The notes beneath the pieces are model-generated. The model searched no databases. It had not been told where the DNA came from and saw only the letters and a program-made list of their open reading frames with translations. A DNA stretch of 5,583 bases, from assembly GCA_003219355.1 (NCBI GenBank), contig QHOQ01000155.1, forward strand, positions 3,467 to 9,049, written 5' to 3'. Numbering within the stretch: position 1 is the first letter of the stretch; each line of letters begins with the position of its first letter. The translations under genes were made by a program, and so were the position numbers. The DNA is from Verrucomicrobiota bacterium. Its GTDB lineage: Bacteria > Verrucomicrobiota > Verrucomicrobiia > Chthoniobacterales > UBA10450. Shown here in pieces: positions 1 to 5,583 of this stretch.

Positions 1-522
1 GCTTACATCGAACGCTACGGCACGCACGATCTCGCCGGCCTCGTCCTGGTGGATGCGGCAGTTTCAGATGGCGCGGATGGCGTCACCGCGCGAGCGCAGG
101 AAAGCGCGGCCCAATTGCGGATGCTCGCACTCTATCAAGCGCATCAGCCGGAATATTTGCGTGGGATGATGGACACCATTATCAGCAAGCCGCAGTCCGA
201 TGGCACGATCGATGGGCTCGTCGACACTGGCATGAAAACGCCGCCCAGCATCGGCACTGGAATGCTGGTAGCGGATCTTTTCGGGGTGAACCGCACGGCT
301 GCGTTGAAAAAGATTGATTGCCCGACTCTGATCATCGCATCTGCGAAATCGGACGAACTGGCCCGCCAGCAGGCGGGCGCTGGCCAGATTCCGCATGCGC
401 GCTTGGAAAAGATCGAGGACGCCGCGCACGCCGTCTTCCTCGATCAGCCGGAGCGCTTCGCCGAATTGCTCGAGAAATTCGTCAAAGACCTGACAACAGC
501 CTCGCCGGGTTCAACGCCGTAG
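1..522 (+). CDS. Alpha/beta hydrolase, C-terminal part (5' end outside window)
   Basis: The reading frame is open from base 1 to the TAG at 520-522, giving 173 visible residues. A GTG at 49 is internal, because the preceding in-frame residues (YIERYG...LAGLVLVDAA) are typical of the strand after the nucleophile elbow in alpha/beta hydrolases. The nucleophile serine motif should therefore lie just upstream of the window. The visible part has a helical cap-like region (window residues about 30-95). It is followed by the strand CPTLIIASAKSD, which brings the probable catalytic acid (Asp encoded at 352-354). The segment AAHAVFLDQPERF carries the catalytic histidine (427-429), and the protein ends in a helix (FAELLEKFV) about 25 residues later. 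The acid sits one residue further along than in the commonest PTLIIxGxxD form. The substrate cannot be told; esterase, lactonase or haloperoxidase-like activity are all possible. The gene is convergent with the next one, 44 bases away, and is not part of the minus-strand block. Confidence 0.85.
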   Translation, partial: AYIERYGTHDLAGLVLVDAAVSDGADGVTARAQESAAQLRMLALYQAHQPEYLRGMMDTIISKPQSDGTIDGLVDTGMKTPPSIGTGMLVADLFGVNRTAALKKIDCPTLIIASAKSDELARQQAGAGQIPHARLEKIEDAAHAVFLDQPERFAELLEKFVKDLTTASPGSTP

Positions 523-566
523 AAGAACCAGAAGAGCTTTTCGAAAAATCCGCCGAGCAACGGCGA

Positions 567-926
567 TCAGCGCCTCGCAGCAGTGGCCTTGGCTAGAACC
601 TTCTGATTCCATTCGAGACGCAAAGCTTTCATCTCCGCCTTAAGCCCGACCATGCGCGGCGCGACGCCCTTATACTTTTTGGTGATCCCGTTGACCGTTC
701 TCGTTACCGCGCCCTGATTGACCAGGCCCTGGAGCTTTTCATAAGAACGCAGGCGCAGCATTTCCTCGCCGCCACTGGCAGCGTTTCGCTCCCGGAGATT
801 GAGCAGGACAATCTCGAACAAAGGCTTGAATTCGAACGAGGCTTTGGAAGATAGCACGGCCACCAATTCCTCGGTAATATTGTCGGGCATCCGACGTGAA
901 AAAGAGGCACCAGACGGTTTAGACAT
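567..926 (-). CDS. Small basic protein of unknown function
   Basis: This is an ORF of 119 residues with an ATG start at 926-924 and a TGA stop at 569-567. I do not recognise the family. The protein is soluble-looking and rich in Lys and Arg, with no signal peptide or membrane segment. The N-terminal 20 residues are polar. Residues about 18-48 (ITEELVAVL...FEIVLLNLRER) look helical. The stretch of about residues 61-87, with LRSYEKLQGLVNQGAVTRT then NGITKKYKGV, resembles helix followed by a beta hairpin as in winged-helix domains, which would fit nucleic-acid binding. The C-terminus (LKAEMKALRLEWNQKVLAKA) is a basic amphipathic helix. No good Shine-Dalgarno sequence precedes the start. A perfect 10-base palindrome, CCAGATCTGG (940-949), lies 13 bases upstream and might be an operator or chance. 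The gene follows the DHS-like gene on the same strand after 143 bases. I call it real because its composition is protein-like, it is the only long frame in this stretch, and it does not overlap a better gene. Confidence 0.65.
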   Translation of the reverse strand: MSKPSGASFSRRMPDNITEELVAVLSSKASFEFKPLFEIVLLNLRERNAASGGEEMLRLRSYEKLQGLVNQGAVTRTVNGITKKYKGVAPRMVGLKAEMKALRLEWNQKVLAKATAARR

Positions 927-1069
927 CGCAGACTATAGGCCAGATCTGGAAAATAGCTAGGGGGCCAGGGTTTTTCGGCCTTTTGAGCGGCGCGAAAATT
1001 CGTTGCAATCCCAACCGCCTGCGGGCTTTGCTCTACGACCCTGATCGCCGCAGAAGCGGCCACCACAGT
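927..1069. other. Intergenic gap between the DHS-like gene and the small basic protein gene
   Basis: The gap is 143 bases without a convincing gene. It contains a perfect 5-base stem with a 4-base loop (GCCGC-AGAA-GCGGC, 1047-1060) 9 bases behind the DHS-like stop, but no T-tract follows on the minus strand, so it is not a proper intrinsic terminator. A perfect palindrome, CCAGATCTGG (940-949), lies near the next start, with TATAGT (minus strand, 937-932) between the palindrome and the ATG. No matching -35 box is evident, so I do not call a promoter. Confidence 0.4.
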
Positions 1070-2125
1070 TTACCAGCCAAGAACCTTCGCGAAGATCAGC
1101 GGGGCCACGATTGTGGCGTCAGACTCGATAATAAACTTCGGAGTCTCAACGCTCAGTTTTCCCCACGTGATTTTTTCATTAGGAACGGCACCGGAGTACG
1201 ATCCGAAACTGGTTGTTGAATCACTAATCTGGCAAAAATAACTCCAGGGCGGGACGGGTGTGGTGACGACGTCTTGATTGAGCATCGGCACGACGCAAAT
1301 CGGAAAGTCGCCCGCGATCCCACCGCCGATCTGAAAGAAGCCAACGGAAGAATCTTTTGCGGCCCGACGATACCATGCCGCCAATGCGATCATATATTCT
1401 ATTCCGGAGCGCACGGTCTGGAGATCGCTGATTTCGCCCGTGATACAGCGGGCGGCATAGATGTTTCCAAGGGTCGAATCTTCCCAGCCCGGAACGAACA
1501 TCGGGAGGTCCTTTTGGGCGGCAGCCACCATCCAACTGTCGGCCGGATCGATCTCGTGGAACTGCTTAAGTCGACAGTCCTTCAAGATCTTGAAAAGGAA
1601 TTCGTGGGGAAAGAAGCGCTCCTTTTTCCTGGCCGCTGAAATCCACTCTTCGATGACCGCCTTTTCGATCCGGCGGATCGCGTACTCCTCGGGGATACAC
1701 GTGTCCGTGACCCGGTTGAGATGACGTCGCATCAAATCTTCCTCCGCGTGCGGGCTCAGCTCCCGGTAATTTGGAATTCGTTCATATTTGCTGCGTGCCA
1801 CGAGATTGAAGAGGTCCTCCTCGAGATTAGCGCCGGTGCAGGCGATGGCGTGAACTTTGTCCTCACGAATCATCTCCGCGAGCGACATGCCAAGCTCGGC
1901 CGTGCTCATCGCTCCAGCCAGAGTGATCATCATTTTTCCGCCACGATCGAGATGCGCGATGTAGGCATCAGCGGCGTCTTTGAGGACGGCGGCGTTGAAG
2001 TGTCGATAGTGGCGATCGATGAATTGGCCGATGCTGCCTGTCTTTACAGGCGAATCCTGTGAAGGCGGTGTTGTTCGTGGGCGATGCACAGAGACTCTAT
2101 AGCGTGAGGATGGAGAATTGAGCAC
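1070..2125 (-). CDS. Deoxyhypusine synthase-like protein (bacterial DHS-like family)
   Basis: This encodes a cytosolic NAD-dependent aminobutyl-transferase-type enzyme of the deoxyhypusine synthase fold. Eukaryotic DHS modifies eIF5A, which bacteria lack, so bacterial members are thought to act in polyamine metabolism (for example making homospermidine-like polyamines). The substrate here is unknown. Starting at GTG 2125-2123 the protein has 351 residues, close to the family size. Visible motifs are TLAGAMSTAELG (68-79), TGANLEEDL (97-105), GWEDSTLGN (213-221), IGGGIAGDFP (266-275) and PNEKITWGK (315-323). Lys323 matches the catalytic Lys329 of human DHS; Glu317 and Trp321 match Glu323 and Trp327. 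Residues matching human Asp243, His288 and Asp316 are Asn221, Asp273 and Tyr310, so true DHS activity is unlikely. The frame is open up to 2206, but that part overlaps the end of nuoN and reads as an unrelated Cys/Arg-rich string. A GTG at 2089-2087 is an alternative start; neither has a clear Shine-Dalgarno. The gene lies 28 bases behind nuoN, probably in the same transcript. Confidence 0.9.
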   Translation of the reverse strand: MLNSPSSRYRVSVHRPRTTPPSQDSPVKTGSIGQFIDRHYRHFNAAVLKDAADAYIAHLDRGGKMMITLAGAMSTAELGMSLAEMIREDKVHAIACTGANLEEDLFNLVARSKYERIPNYRELSPHAEEDLMRRHLNRVTDTCIPEEYAIRRIEKAVIEEWISAARKKERFFPHEFLFKILKDCRLKQFHEIDPADSWMVAAAQKDLPMFVPGWEDSTLGNIYAARCITGEISDLQTVRSGIEYMIALAAWYRRAAKDSSVGFFQIGGGIAGDFPICVVPMLNQDVVTTPVPPWSYFCQISDSTTSFGSYSGAVPNEKITWGKLSVETPKFIIESDATIVAPLIFAKVLGW

Positions 2126-2153
2126 GCATTTTTTTCGGCGAAGATGACGATTT

Positions 2154-3704
2154 TTACAGCAACGCGGCGAGAATTTGAGCGACCAGCATTGTCGGCATGA
2201 TGCCAAAAAAGACGACCATGCCTGCGAGAACGGTTAGCGTGACTCTCTGTAGAAAGTCTCCGTCTTCGCCAAATATCGTGCGTACCGGGGAAGTCTCAGG
2301 CTGAGATTTTTCATCCACAAAGATCACTTTCAGTACGATGAGGTAATAATAGAGCGAGATGAAACTGCCAAGCAGCGCCAGCGCGACAAGCCAGAGCAGG
2401 CCGTGGTTAGCACCGGCGCGCAGCGCGACGCTAAACAGGTAGAACTTTCCGAAAAATCCCGCGAGCGGCGGCAACCCAGCCAGGGATAGCAGAAAAATCG
2501 CCATGCATCCGGCGAGCAGAGGCGAACGCGACGAGAGCGCGGAAAAATTGGTGAGATCGTCGCCGCCGGTTTCGCGTCGCACCAGCGCGACGACACCAAA
2601 GGCGCCGACAAGCGTGAATGCGTAAACGGTGGTGTAGAACAACGTCGCGGAAAATCCTTCGCGTCCGCCCGCGACGAGTCCGAGCAATGTGTAGCCGGCG
2701 TGGGCGACAGCCGAATAGGCGAGGAGCCGGCGAACATTCGTTTGCGCCAGCGCGACGAGGTTGCCGATGACGATGGAGAGAGCGGCCAGTGCGGCGAGTA
2801 CCGGAGACCAGCCGGCAATCACCACATGCCATGCAGCGCTGCCGTGCACCGGAGCGAACCCGACGAGCACGATTTTCCCAAGCACAACGAACGACGCCAC
2901 TTTCGAGCCCGAGGCGATGAAAGCAGCACTCGGGACGGGCGCGCCCTGGTAAGCGTCGGGCGCCCAAAGATGGAAAGGCGCGGCGGCGATTTTGAAAGCA
3001 AGTCCGACGAGTGTCATGACGATTCCGACGAAGAGCAGCGGTTGGATGGGTTGCGTCGCGAGCTTTTGTCCGATCGCGGCGAGTCCCGTCGTACCCGACA
3101 TTCCGTAGATCAAGCTCAATCCGAAAAGGGTGAAGGCGCTCGCCGTGCTGCCGAAGAGGAAATATTTCAAGCCCGCTTCTGCGGAACGCACATCAGTCTT
3201 GTCGAACGCGGCCATGACATAAAGCGACAGGCTCGTTAGTTCGAGCCCGATGAAGATCATAAGCAACTCTTCGGTGCCGACGAGTAGCAACAGTCCAATC
3301 GTCGCGAGCAAGAGCATCGCGAGATATTCGCCTGGGTTGCGCGCTGAGCGGTCACTGCGTGTAAGGATCACGGTGAAAAAAGCAAGCGCGAGACAGATGA
3401 TTTTGAACAGGGAGGTCAGAGGTGTGATCACCAGCATCCCTTGGAACAGCGTTGCCTGTCGCGGCAGCATCATTACCGCACCGATCGCCAGCGCCAATCC
3501 GAACGCAGCGACGGCGGAACAAATTGCAGATGCAGTTGCTCCAGTGGCGGGCGTGTCGCCAGCGCCTGCTTTTGATCTCGCAGCCGACACGGCTGCCTCT
3601 ACAGTCCCTCGACCGGTCGTTAGACCAACGGCGAGAACAGCAAGCGCGGTCACCGCGATTATCGCTTCGGGCGACGCGAGTTTGAGCAGATCGAGGTAGT
3701 TCAC
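2154..3704 (-). CDS. nuoN: NADH-quinone oxidoreductase subunit N
   Basis: This is a membrane subunit of respiratory complex I, one of three antiporter-like proteins that move protons across the cytoplasmic membrane when NADH reduces quinone. It has 516 residues with about 14 hydrophobic segments. Conserved charged residues are in place: Glu155 in IFIGLELTSLSLYV, Lys180 in GLKYFLFG, Lys238 in AFKIAAAPFHLWAPDAYQGAP, Lys268, and Lys420 in GFFGKFYLF. By spacing they match E. coli NuoN Glu133, Lys158, Lys217, Lys247 and Lys395. The full pumping set is therefore retained, unlike in the neighbouring NuoM. The start is a GTG at 3704-3702, the first possible start after an in-frame TAA four codons upstream; the N-terminus MNYLDLLKLASPE is normal for the family. 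No clear Shine-Dalgarno is visible. Residues 31-58, between the first two membrane segments, form an Ala/Gly/Thr-rich polar loop that looks lineage-specific. The gene follows nuoM after 55 bases and ends in TAA, 28 bases before the DHS-like start. Confidence 0.97.
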   Translation of the reverse strand: MNYLDLLKLASPEAIIAVTALAVLAVGLTTGRGTVEAAVSAARSKAGAGDTPATGATASAICSAVAAFGLALAIGAVMMLPRQATLFQGMLVITPLTSLFKIICLALAFFTVILTRSDRSARNPGEYLAMLLLATIGLLLLVGTEELLMIFIGLELTSLSLYVMAAFDKTDVRSAEAGLKYFLFGSTASAFTLFGLSLIYGMSGTTGLAAIGQKLATQPIQPLLFVGIVMTLVGLAFKIAAAPFHLWAPDAYQGAPVPSAAFIASGSKVASFVVLGKIVLVGFAPVHGSAAWHVVIAGWSPVLAALAALSIVIGNLVALAQTNVRRLLAYSAVAHAGYTLLGLVAGGREGFSATLFYTTVYAFTLVGAFGVVALVRRETGGDDLTNFSALSSRSPLLAGCMAIFLLSLAGLPPLAGFFGKFYLFSVALRAGANHGLLWLVALALLGSFISLYYYLIVLKVIFVDEKSQPETSPVRTIFGEDGDFLQRVTLTVLAGMVVFFGIMPTMLVAQILAALL

Positions 3705-3712
3705 GCGAGATC

Positions 3713-3752
3713 GTTAAAGCGTTGACGAGTTGAAGCGTTGAAGCGTTGAAGC
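3713..3752. repeat. Five tandem copies of an 8-base unit (GTTGAAGC) between nuoM and nuoN
   Basis: On the plus strand the units are GTTAAAGC (3713-3720), GTTGACGA (3721-3728) and three identical GTTGAAGC (3729-3736, 3737-3744, 3745-3752). The array is exactly 40 bases with no spacers. On the coding strand the unit reads GCTTCAAC. It fills most of the 55-base gap between the nuoM stop and the nuoN GTG, ending 8 bases before that start, where a ribosome-binding site would be expected but is not seen. The unit length is not a multiple of three and the array lies outside both genes. It may be a neutral microsatellite prone to slippage, or it may affect spacing and translation of nuoN. Confidence 0.9.
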
Positions 3753-3759
3753 GGCGGAG

Positions 3760-5253
3760 TCATTTCAAGAACCTCATCGCTTCAACTGCCGGCATGATGC
3801 GATCGAGCAGCAGTTTGGGATAAAGCCCGACCGCCAGCGTTGCGAACATGAGCAAACAGGCCCCGCATTTTTCTGCCATGGTAATCCGTGCTGTGATGTC
3901 TTGTTGCTCGTTCCAATCCGCATCAACCGGCACCCGGCCCTCTTGCGTCCGGACTTCCGAAGCCGACTCACCAAAGAAACTTTTTTTCAACGCGCGCAGT
4001 GTGAACGCAGCCACGAGCACCATGCCAATTCCGGTGATCCACACCGCGAGGGGGTACGCCTTCCATGCGCCGATCAGAATTGTGATTTCGGCGGCGAATC
4101 CGCTGAAGCCAGGAATGCCCATCGACGCGGCTGACGCGATTACAAAGGAGAACGCGGCGAAGGGTAACGCGCGGCTCAGTCCCATATCTGAGAGCGTGTC
4201 GAGGTCGCGGGTGTGAGTACGGCGATAGACCATGCGCCCAGCCACGGCAAAGAGCAGTGCGCCAATCACACCGTGCGAGAACATCTGGAGCACGGATCCC
4301 GAGACGCCGAGCGCGTTGGCTGTGGCGAACCCGAGCAGCACAAAACCCATGTGGCTGACGCTCGAATAACCAATCACAAATTTCAGGTCGCGCTGGCGCA
4401 GCGCCACGCCCGCGGCATAAACGATTCCAATGACGGCGAGGACGGCAATCCAGACGCGCCACATTTGGAAGCCTTGCGGGAAAAGATTCATCGCGACGCG
4501 CAGTCCAGCGTAAGACCCGAGCTTCATCACAATGCCGGCGAGCAGCATCGAACCCGCGGTGGGAGCGGCGACGTGACCGGTCGGCGCCCAGGTGTGCAAC
4601 GGCCAGATGCCCGCGAGCACGGCGAACCCGACGAACAACACGGGAAACGCCCACGATTGAAGCTGCGGTGTGAATTGAAATTGCGCGAGCTGTTGAAGAT
4701 CGAGCGATCCAGCGGTCACGTACGCAGCGATGATTCCGACGAAGACGAGCGCGCCTCCGAAGAAGGAATAAAGCGTGAGCTTCATCGCGCCGTACTCCTT
4801 GTTCGTCGATCCCCAGATCGCGATCAGGAAATATTTTGGAACGATCACGAGCTCGTAGAAGAGGAAGAGGAGGAAGAGATCGGCGCTGAGAAAGACGCCA
4901 TACGAGCCGCCGACCACAAGAAGAAGCCAAAAGAAAAATTCGTTAGGCCGATGTTCAACGTCCCACGAGAAAAGGACCGAGGCGACGGCAACGACACCGG
5001 TGACGAGAGCCATCGTCAAGCTGATGCCATCGACGGCGAGATGGTAATTCATTCCAAGCATTGGTACCCACGGCACGCGCACGATCGTCTTGAAGGTCGC
5101 AAGATCGACAATCGATATTTGGAATAACGCGATGACGCTCGTGACCAGCCCGGCTGCGGTAGTTGCAAGGGCGATCCAGCGCGCAAAGGCGCGCGGCGTG
5201 AAAACCAGGAGGACTGCTCCGGCAAACGTAATGTAAATGGTCCAGGCAATCAT
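3760..5253 (-). CDS. nuoM: NADH-quinone oxidoreductase subunit M (variant lacking the central lysine)
   Basis: This is an antiporter-like, proton-translocating membrane subunit of respiratory complex I, 497 residues with about 14 hydrophobic segments. The family signature is clear: FYELVIVPKYFLIAIWG with Glu134 (E. coli Glu144), PTAGSMLLAGIVMKLGSYAG with Lys244 (Lys265), the motif DLKFVIGYSSVSHMGFVLLG (289-308), MFSHGVIGALLF, the HTRD motif at 347-350, and Glu389 (probably Glu407). The family motif FAVKxPxxPxHxWLPDAH instead reads FAVLAGIWPLHTWAPTGH (210-227). Leu213 stands where E. coli has the essential Lys234; the PDA triplet is PTG and the following acidic or polar residue is Ala. This looks like a distinct NuoM subfamily rather than damage, since the rest of the protein is intact. 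A polar loop at 428-460 precedes the last membrane segment. The ATG at 5253-5251 overlaps the TGA of the ORF6N gene by 4 bases (ATGA), with no clear Shine-Dalgarno, suggesting coupled translation. TGA stop at 3762-3760. Confidence 0.97.
   Translation of the reverse strand: MIAWTIYITFAGAVLLVFTPRAFARWIALATTAAGLVTSVIALFQISIVDLATFKTIVRVPWVPMLGMNYHLAVDGISLTMALVTGVVAVASVLFSWDVEHRPNEFFFWLLLVVGGSYGVFLSADLFLLFLFYELVIVPKYFLIAIWGSTNKEYGAMKLTLYSFFGGALVFVGIIAAYVTAGSLDLQQLAQFQFTPQLQSWAFPVLFVGFAVLAGIWPLHTWAPTGHVAAPTAGSMLLAGIVMKLGSYAGLRVAMNLFPQGFQMWRVWIAVLAVIGIVYAAGVALRQRDLKFVIGYSSVSHMGFVLLGFATANALGVSGSVLQMFSHGVIGALLFAVAGRMVYRRTHTRDLDTLSDMGLSRALPFAAFSFVIASAASMGIPGFSGFAAEITILIGAWKAYPLAVWITGIGMVLVAAFTLRALKKSFFGESASEVRTQEGRVPVDADWNEQQDITARITMAEKCGACLLMFATLAVGLYPKLLLDRIMPAVEAMRFLK
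5250..5253 (-). other. ATGA stop/start overlap coupling the ORF6N gene to nuoM
   Basis: On the minus strand the nuoM ATG (5253-5251) shares bases with the TGA stop (5252-5250) of the ORF6N-domain gene. The upstream stretch, ending GCGCAAGCGCGC before the ATG, lacks a recognisable Shine-Dalgarno. Re-initiation by ribosomes finishing the ORF6N gene is therefore the simplest way nuoM would be translated. Such overlaps are normal between functionally linked genes of one operon. Confidence 0.8.
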
Positions 5254-5583
5254 GCGCGCTTGCGCACCCGATAGCGCGGCGGCCTCTCGCGCACATGAAA
5301 TCCAATTTCACGACGAGGCGTTTTTGGCGGCGCCATCAACTGTCGAATCGCTTCGATGATCGCTGTGATGTCTTGGTCGTGTTTGCCGATGCGCTTTTCT
5401 AGTTCGGAAAATTTGCGCGCAAGCTCGCGATTGGTCTCCAGCGCCTCGCGCAGCTTCACAAACGCGCGCATGATGGCGATGTTCACCTTGACCGCGCGCT
5501 CGCTGTTCAACACGCTCGACAACATCGCTACACCTTGTTCTGTGAATGCATAAGGCAGATGTCGTCGTCCGCCCCAACTTGAA
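5250..5583 (-). CDS. ORF6N-domain protein, C-terminal part (5' end outside window)
   Basis: The frame is open from the right window edge (first full codon at 5582) to the TGA at 5252-5250, giving 110 visible residues. The visible start, GGRRHLPYAFTEQGVAMLSSVLNSERAV, is the hallmark end of the ORF6N domain, a DNA-binding-type domain first named in phage proteins and related to KilA-N/Bro/Rha-type regulators. The true start should lie some tens of residues upstream, outside the window; the ATG at 5525 is internal to the domain. After the domain comes a long helix with heptad character (window residues about 35-83, IMRAFVKLREALETN through AIIEAIRQLM), likely a coiled coil for oligomerisation. 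A basic tail follows, with IGFHVRERPPRYRVRKR, as in many chromosomal ORF6N proteins. Its role is unknown; regulation or a phage-derived remnant kept in the host are both possible. It is intact to its stop and overlaps the start of nuoM by 4 bases, which is an unusual position for this family. Confidence 0.9.
   Translation of the reverse strand, partial: SSWGGRRHLPYAFTEQGVAMLSSVLNSERAVKVNIAIMRAFVKLREALETNRELARKFSELEKRIGKHDQDITAIIEAIRQLMAPPKTPRREIGFHVRERPPRYRVRKRA

Noticed and set aside
538..547. Palindrome TTTTCGAAAA in the 44-base gap between the convergent hydrolase and small basic protein genes.
   Set aside because: No GC-rich stem and no real loop, so not a convincing bidirectional terminator; short palindromes like this occur by chance.
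318..596. A 92-residue plus-strand frame across the hydrolase 3' end and the convergent gap.
   Set aside because: Arg/Ala/Gly-rich, overlaps the well-supported hydrolase frame, no domain resemblance.
961..984. GGCC...GGCC followed by TTTT on the plus strand, resembling a short terminator.
   Set aside because: Only a 4-base stem with a 10-base loop, and no plus-strand gene ends nearby.
704..1066. A 120-residue minus-strand frame spanning the gap between the DHS-like and small basic protein genes.
   Set aside because: It overlaps much of the better 567-926 frame, is Cys/Ser/Arg-rich, and lacks helix-like patterning.
1274..2062. Plus-strand open frames opposite the DHS-like gene (1274-1639, 1461-1724, 1721-2062).
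   Set aside because: The DHS-like frame carries all family motifs on the minus strand; these are antisense shadows.
2431..3239. Several open frames of 160-180 residues on both strands inside nuoN.
   Set aside because: They are Arg/Ser-rich or Asp/Glu-rich shadows of nuoN, which itself shows clear family motifs over its full length.
3968..4930. A 320-residue minus-strand open frame overlapping nuoM in another frame.
   Set aside because: Arg-rich out-of-frame reading of nuoM; no recognisable motif.
4213..5127. A 304-residue plus-strand open frame antisense to nuoM, very rich in Glu, Arg, His and Asp, with a run of seven Glu.
   Set aside because: It lies wholly inside nuoM. The charged composition is what results from reading a GC-rich membrane-protein gene backwards (codons for Leu/Phe become Glu/Lys), and it has no domain-like pattern.

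Overview
The window looks like a chromosomal stretch of a GC-rich, Gram-negative-type environmental bacterium. The combination of a bacterial deoxyhypusine-synthase-like gene, ORF6N genes used as ordinary chromosomal genes and this NuoM variant made me think of Verrucomicrobiota (soil Chthoniobacter/Udaeobacter-like) or a neighbouring phylum. That is an inference from family resemblance, not a sequence search.

Layout, left to right. Positions 1-522 (+) hold the C-terminal part of an alpha/beta hydrolase whose start lies outside the window. It converges on a block of minus-strand genes. Reading that block in its own direction from the right edge: the C-terminal part of an ORF6N-domain protein (5583-5250) overlaps by 4 bases the start of nuoM (5253-3760). 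A 55-base gap filled largely by five tandem octamers follows, then nuoN (3704-2154). A deoxyhypusine-synthase-like enzyme (about 2125-1070) follows 28 bases later. After a 143-base gap comes a small unrecognised basic protein (926-567).

NuoM and NuoN are two of the antiporter-like, proton-translocating membrane subunits of respiratory complex I (NADH-quinone oxidoreductase), and they sit in the usual M-N order. The gene directly before nuoM is not nuoL but an ORF6N-domain gene, joined to nuoM by an ATGA stop/start overlap. The DHS-like gene is closely spaced behind nuoN and is probably co-transcribed, although no metabolic link with complex I is obvious.

Three points deserve a second look. 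(1) A phage-type ORF6N gene is translationally coupled to nuoM. (2) NuoM carries Leu213 where the family has the central pumping lysine (E. coli Lys234), with further changes in the same motif. (3) The DHS-like enzyme keeps the catalytic lysine but has changed three residues that bind the polyamine in true DHS. I found no RNA genes, CRISPR arrays or insertion sequences.
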